Below, piece after piece: positions 21,552 through 23,859 of a stretch of DNA of 23,859 nt (positions are counted from its first letter, which is position 1; every line of letters begins with the position of its first letter). The notes under the pieces are model-generated. The model had not been told where the DNA came from, did no database searches, and saw only the letters and a program-made list of their open reading frames with translations. Made by a program: the position numbers and the translations under genes. Location: assembly GCA_002404515.1 (NCBI GenBank), contig DHJV01000048.1:1-23859 (forward strand). Direction: 5' to 3'. The DNA is from Lachnospiraceae bacterium UBA4711 (lineage in GTDB: Bacteria; Bacillota; Clostridia; Lachnospirales; Lachnospiraceae).

Positions 21552-23381
21552 ATGATAAAAATCAGAGATCTTACATTTGAATATTTTGACCGGGATGACA
21601 AGGGGAATCTGACGGAGATGGTAAATGCGATCCGAGGGATCAATTTTGATGCGGACGAGGGCGAGTTTATCGTTGTGGCAGGCGTGAATGGCAGTGGGAA
21701 GAGCACATTTGCCAAGATCTTAAACCGGTTGTTGCTGCCAATCGAGGGAACCGTTCTGATTGGCGGACTTGATGCGATGCAGGAGGAAAATATCATTCCA
21801 ATCCGGAAAATGGTTGGCATGGTGTTTCAAAATCCGGACGATCAGTTGATCGGCAGTGTTGTGGAAGAGGATGTCGCTTTCGGCGCGGAGAATATCGGCG
21901 TACCACACAAGGAACTTGTAAAGCGGGTAGAGGATGCACTTGCGCAGGTAGGTCTTGCGGCATCCATGCGGATCGAAGAATTGTCCGGCGGTGGAAAACA
22001 GAAGGTGGCGATCGCAGGTGTACTTGCGATGCAACCGCGCTGCATCGTACTCGATGAGGCAACCAGTATGCTGGATCCGAGATCCAGACGGGATGTGCTG
22101 CGGCTAATGAAAGAGCTGCAGAAGCAGGGAATTACGATTATTCTGATCACGCATCTGATGGAAGAACTTCTGCTGGCAGACCGGATTTATGTGATGCATC
22201 AGGGCAGGCTAGGTATGAAGGGCAGCCGGGAAGCAATTTTCACACAACCGGAGAAGCTGCGCGAGTTTGGATTGGAATTGCCAACGACCATGCAGCTTGC
22301 ACATGCTCTGGCGGAGCGGGGGTGTGTGCGGACGAAGGACTTATTTTCTATTGAAGCGGTTGCGGAACGAATATATAAGGAGCATCCGTATGCGTTTCTG
22401 AAGGAGAAGACGATGGAACCTGCACCGGCGGGGAAGAAAGCGAAAGCATCAGCACAGGCTATTGTATTTCAACAGGTGAATTTGTCATATGGGAAGAAAA
22501 CGATTCTGACCGATGTTTCCTGCTCCATCGAGAAGGGCAGCTATACAGCAATCATCGGACCGTCCGGTGCTGGTAAATCAACGCTTCTGCAGATGATTCC
22601 GGCGCTGATTTCACCGACGGATGGAAGTATTTATGTGGATGGAGTGGAAGTGACGGATGCTTCGGTGGATATTACGGCACTGCGTAAGAAAATTGGATTT
22701 ATCTTCCAGTATCCGGAACAGCAGTTATTTGCCGGAAATGTATATGAAGATGTAGTGTTTGGACCCCGGAATGTCGGTATCAGCGAGGTCGAAGCGGAGA
22801 AGCGGGCGTATGAGGCGATTCAGTTTGTCGGGCTGCCACAGGATGTCTATGATCTGCCGATGGATAAGCTGTCGGGCGGGCAGAAACGGCGTGTGGCACT
22901 GGCTGGTGTGATCGCGATGCAGCCGGATTATCTGATCTTAGATGAACCGTTGGCAGGGCTTGATCCGGTTGGAAAGAAAAAGATGCTGGAGATTCTGCGC
23001 GCGTTACATCGGGATGCGGGAATTACAGTGGTTGTAGTCAGTCACGATGCGGATGCAGTCGTGGAGGACGCAGAGCAGGTATTGTATTTGAAAGATGGAA
23101 AAATCGTGGAGCAGGGGGCACCTGCAGATGTATTTTATCGGTTGTGGCTGCGGGAGATGGAGCATATGACACAGAACAAGGGGGCAGAAATGACTGCGGC
23201 ACAGACAGGGTACAGAAGTCCTGTGCGGTTTTCCGGAGAAATGCTCTCAGAAGCGGTCTGCGAGCTTCCGGTCTGCATGCAGTTGTTGATCCGTCTGCGT
23301 ATCATGGGACTTCCGGTATCATGTAAGCATACACAGACTGCGGAGACGGTGCAGGCGATCGTGGATGCGATTTCTGGATGA
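21552..23381 (+). CDS. Energy-coupling factor transporter ATPase, EcfA1-EcfA2 fusion
   Basis: ECF transporters import vitamins and metals using two ABC ATPases, the membrane protein EcfT and exchangeable S-components. The 609-residue product holds two complete ATPase domains. Domain 1 (about 1-245): Walker A GVNGSGKST 44-52, Q-loop FQNPDDQ, signature LSGGG 144-148, Walker B CIVLDE, His201. Domain 2 (about 303-535): Walker A GPSGAGKST 336-344, Q-loop FQYPEQQ, signature LSGGQ 440-444, Walker B LILDEP, His498. A linker at 246-302 and a 70-residue tail join and end them. In most Firmicutes these are two genes, ecfA1 and ecfA2. Domain 1 has Gly in place of the signature Gln. A weak AGGA ribosome site lies upstream. 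ecfT follows. Confidence 0.93.
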   Translation: MIKIRDLTFEYFDRDDKGNLTEMVNAIRGINFDADEGEFIVVAGVNGSGKSTFAKILNRLLLPIEGTVLIGGLDAMQEENIIPIRKMVGMVFQNPDDQLIGSVVEEDVAFGAENIGVPHKELVKRVEDALAQVGLAASMRIEELSGGGKQKVAIAGVLAMQPRCIVLDEATSMLDPRSRRDVLRLMKELQKQGITIILITHLMEELLLADRIYVMHQGRLGMKGSREAIFTQPEKLREFGLELPTTMQLAHALAERGCVRTKDLFSIEAVAERIYKEHPYAFLKEKTMEPAPAGKKAKASAQAIVFQQVNLSYGKKTILTDVSCSIEKGSYTAIIGPSGAGKSTLLQMIPALISPTDGSIYVDGVEVTDASVDITALRKKIGFIFQYPEQQLFAGNVYEDVVFGPRNVGISEVEAEKRAYEAIQFVGLPQDVYDLPMDKLSGGQKRRVALAGVIAMQPDYLILDEPLAGLDPVGKKKMLEILRALHRDAGITVVVVSHDADAVVEDAEQVLYLKDGKIVEQGAPADVFYRLWLREMEHMTQNKGAEMTAAQTGYRSPVRFSGEMLSEAVCELPVCMQLLIRLRIMGLPVSCKHTQTAETVQAIVDAISG

Positions 23382-23526
23382 TTTCGTATATAGATATTGT
23401 AGTACAAAATAGTTCACATACAACTATTTATGCTGCATGAGGTATATGATTGAAACAGTATATTAGTATGAGGTATGTTCGGCTTGGGTACAGTTGTATG
23501 AAATATGTCTAAAAAGAGGTAGGAAT
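23382..23526. other. Spacer between the ECF ATPase gene and ecfT
   Basis: No gene. AAATAGTT 23407-23414 and AACTATTT 23422-23429 form an 8-bp hairpin without a T-run. ATGAGGTAT occurs twice, near 23436 and 23468. No strong promoter is visible, so ecfT is probably read through from the ATPase gene. Confidence 0.5.
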
Positions 23527-23859
23527 ATGATGAAGGATATCACATGGGGGCAGTACCATAGTGTGGATTCGATGATCCACCGGCAGGATCCCCGTGTCAA
23601 AATTCGATTTACAATTGTATATATTATCCTGCTGTTGCTGGATCGGAATCTTCCGTTGTTTTTATTGCTTACTGCGGTATTTGCCGTTGTATGGGCGTGC
23701 AGCCGGGTGCCAATGCGCAAGATGATACGCGGGACGAAAGGCGTGTTTATTTTCATTCTGATCTGCAGTGTGCTGAATGCATTTACCGTGCATGGAACGA
23801 CGCTGGTAAAGCTTGGTGTGCTCACAATCTCGAAGGAGGGACTGTTCAAAGCAGGATTT
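23527..23859 (+). CDS. ecfT: Energy-coupling factor transmembrane protein EcfT (partial)
   Basis: The first 111 codons are present; the frame runs open off the right edge. The start MMKDITWGQYHSVDSMIHR followed by QDPRVKI matches the EcfT N terminus, where a segment like DSxIHRLDPRxK precedes the first helix. Hydrophobic helices follow at about 27-38, 43-58 and 73-86. EcfT is the scaffold that links the ATPases to the substrate-binding S-component in the membrane. GAGGTAGGA just upstream supports the ATG at 23527; 23530 is also possible. Its position after the fused ATPase confirms the ECF assignment. Confidence 0.9.
   Translation, partial: MMKDITWGQYHSVDSMIHRQDPRVKIRFTIVYIILLLLDRNLPLFLLLTAVFAVVWACSRVPMRKMIRGTKGVFIFILICSVLNAFTVHGTTLVKLGVLTISKEGLFKAGF

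Noticed and set aside
23463..23849. Open frame of 128 codons on the minus strand over ecfT
   Set aside because: The plus strand encodes a clear EcfT N terminus; the reverse frame is its shadow.

Overview
This window carries the main ribosomal-protein gene cluster (S10, spc and alpha operons) of a low-to-medium GC Gram-positive bacterium of the class Clostridia, most likely a Lachnospiraceae member. That placement rests on the Firmicutes gene order, near-universal AGGAGG ribosome binding sites, TTG and GTG starts, a zinc-type S14, a C-minus S4 of 197 residues, a four-cysteine zinc adenylate kinase, and an L17 enlarged to 178 residues. The family-level call is an inference from these features, not a database match.

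Layout. Bases 1-256 hold three tandem copies of a 64-bp repeat and then a sigma-A promoter. Bases 257-2459 hold a SAM-dependent methyltransferase, a candidate 30-codon small ORF and a two-pass membrane protein. Bases 2613-2922 are the S10 promoter and a long structured 5' leader. Bases 2923-15542 read rpsJ-rplC-rplD-rplW-rplB-rpsS-rplV-rpsC-rplP-rpmC-rpsQ-rplN-rplX-rplE-rpsZ-rpsH-rplF-rplR-rpsE-rpmD-rplO-secY-adk-map-infA-rpmJ with short gaps or overlaps. A second promoter lies just before rpmJ. A 307-base non-coding, hairpin-dense stretch precedes rpsM-rpsK-rpsD-rpoA-rplQ, and a rho-independent terminator ends the cluster at about 18942-18979. The right end holds an S66 peptidase homologue, a lone prepilin-like gene, a convergent unknown gene on the minus strand, a fused two-domain energy-coupling-factor ATPase, and the start of ecfT.

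How the genes fit together. The central block makes about half of the ribosomal proteins, IF-1, the RNA polymerase alpha subunit, the SecY channel, adenylate kinase and methionine aminopeptidase. These are translation, transcription, secretion and N-terminal processing functions that are usually coordinated. In many Firmicutes the ECF transporter genes directly follow rplQ. Here the gene order is kept, but three unrelated genes sit in between, and the two ATPases are one polypeptide.

The most interesting material is RNA-level and domain-level: three structured leaders (before rpsJ, rpsM and rplQ), the expanded L17, an S66 homologue with alanine where the nucleophilic serine should be, the fused EcfA with a non-canonical first signature motif, and the overlapping small ORF at 1495-1587. 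I see no CRISPR array, tRNA or rRNA gene, transposase or phage gene.
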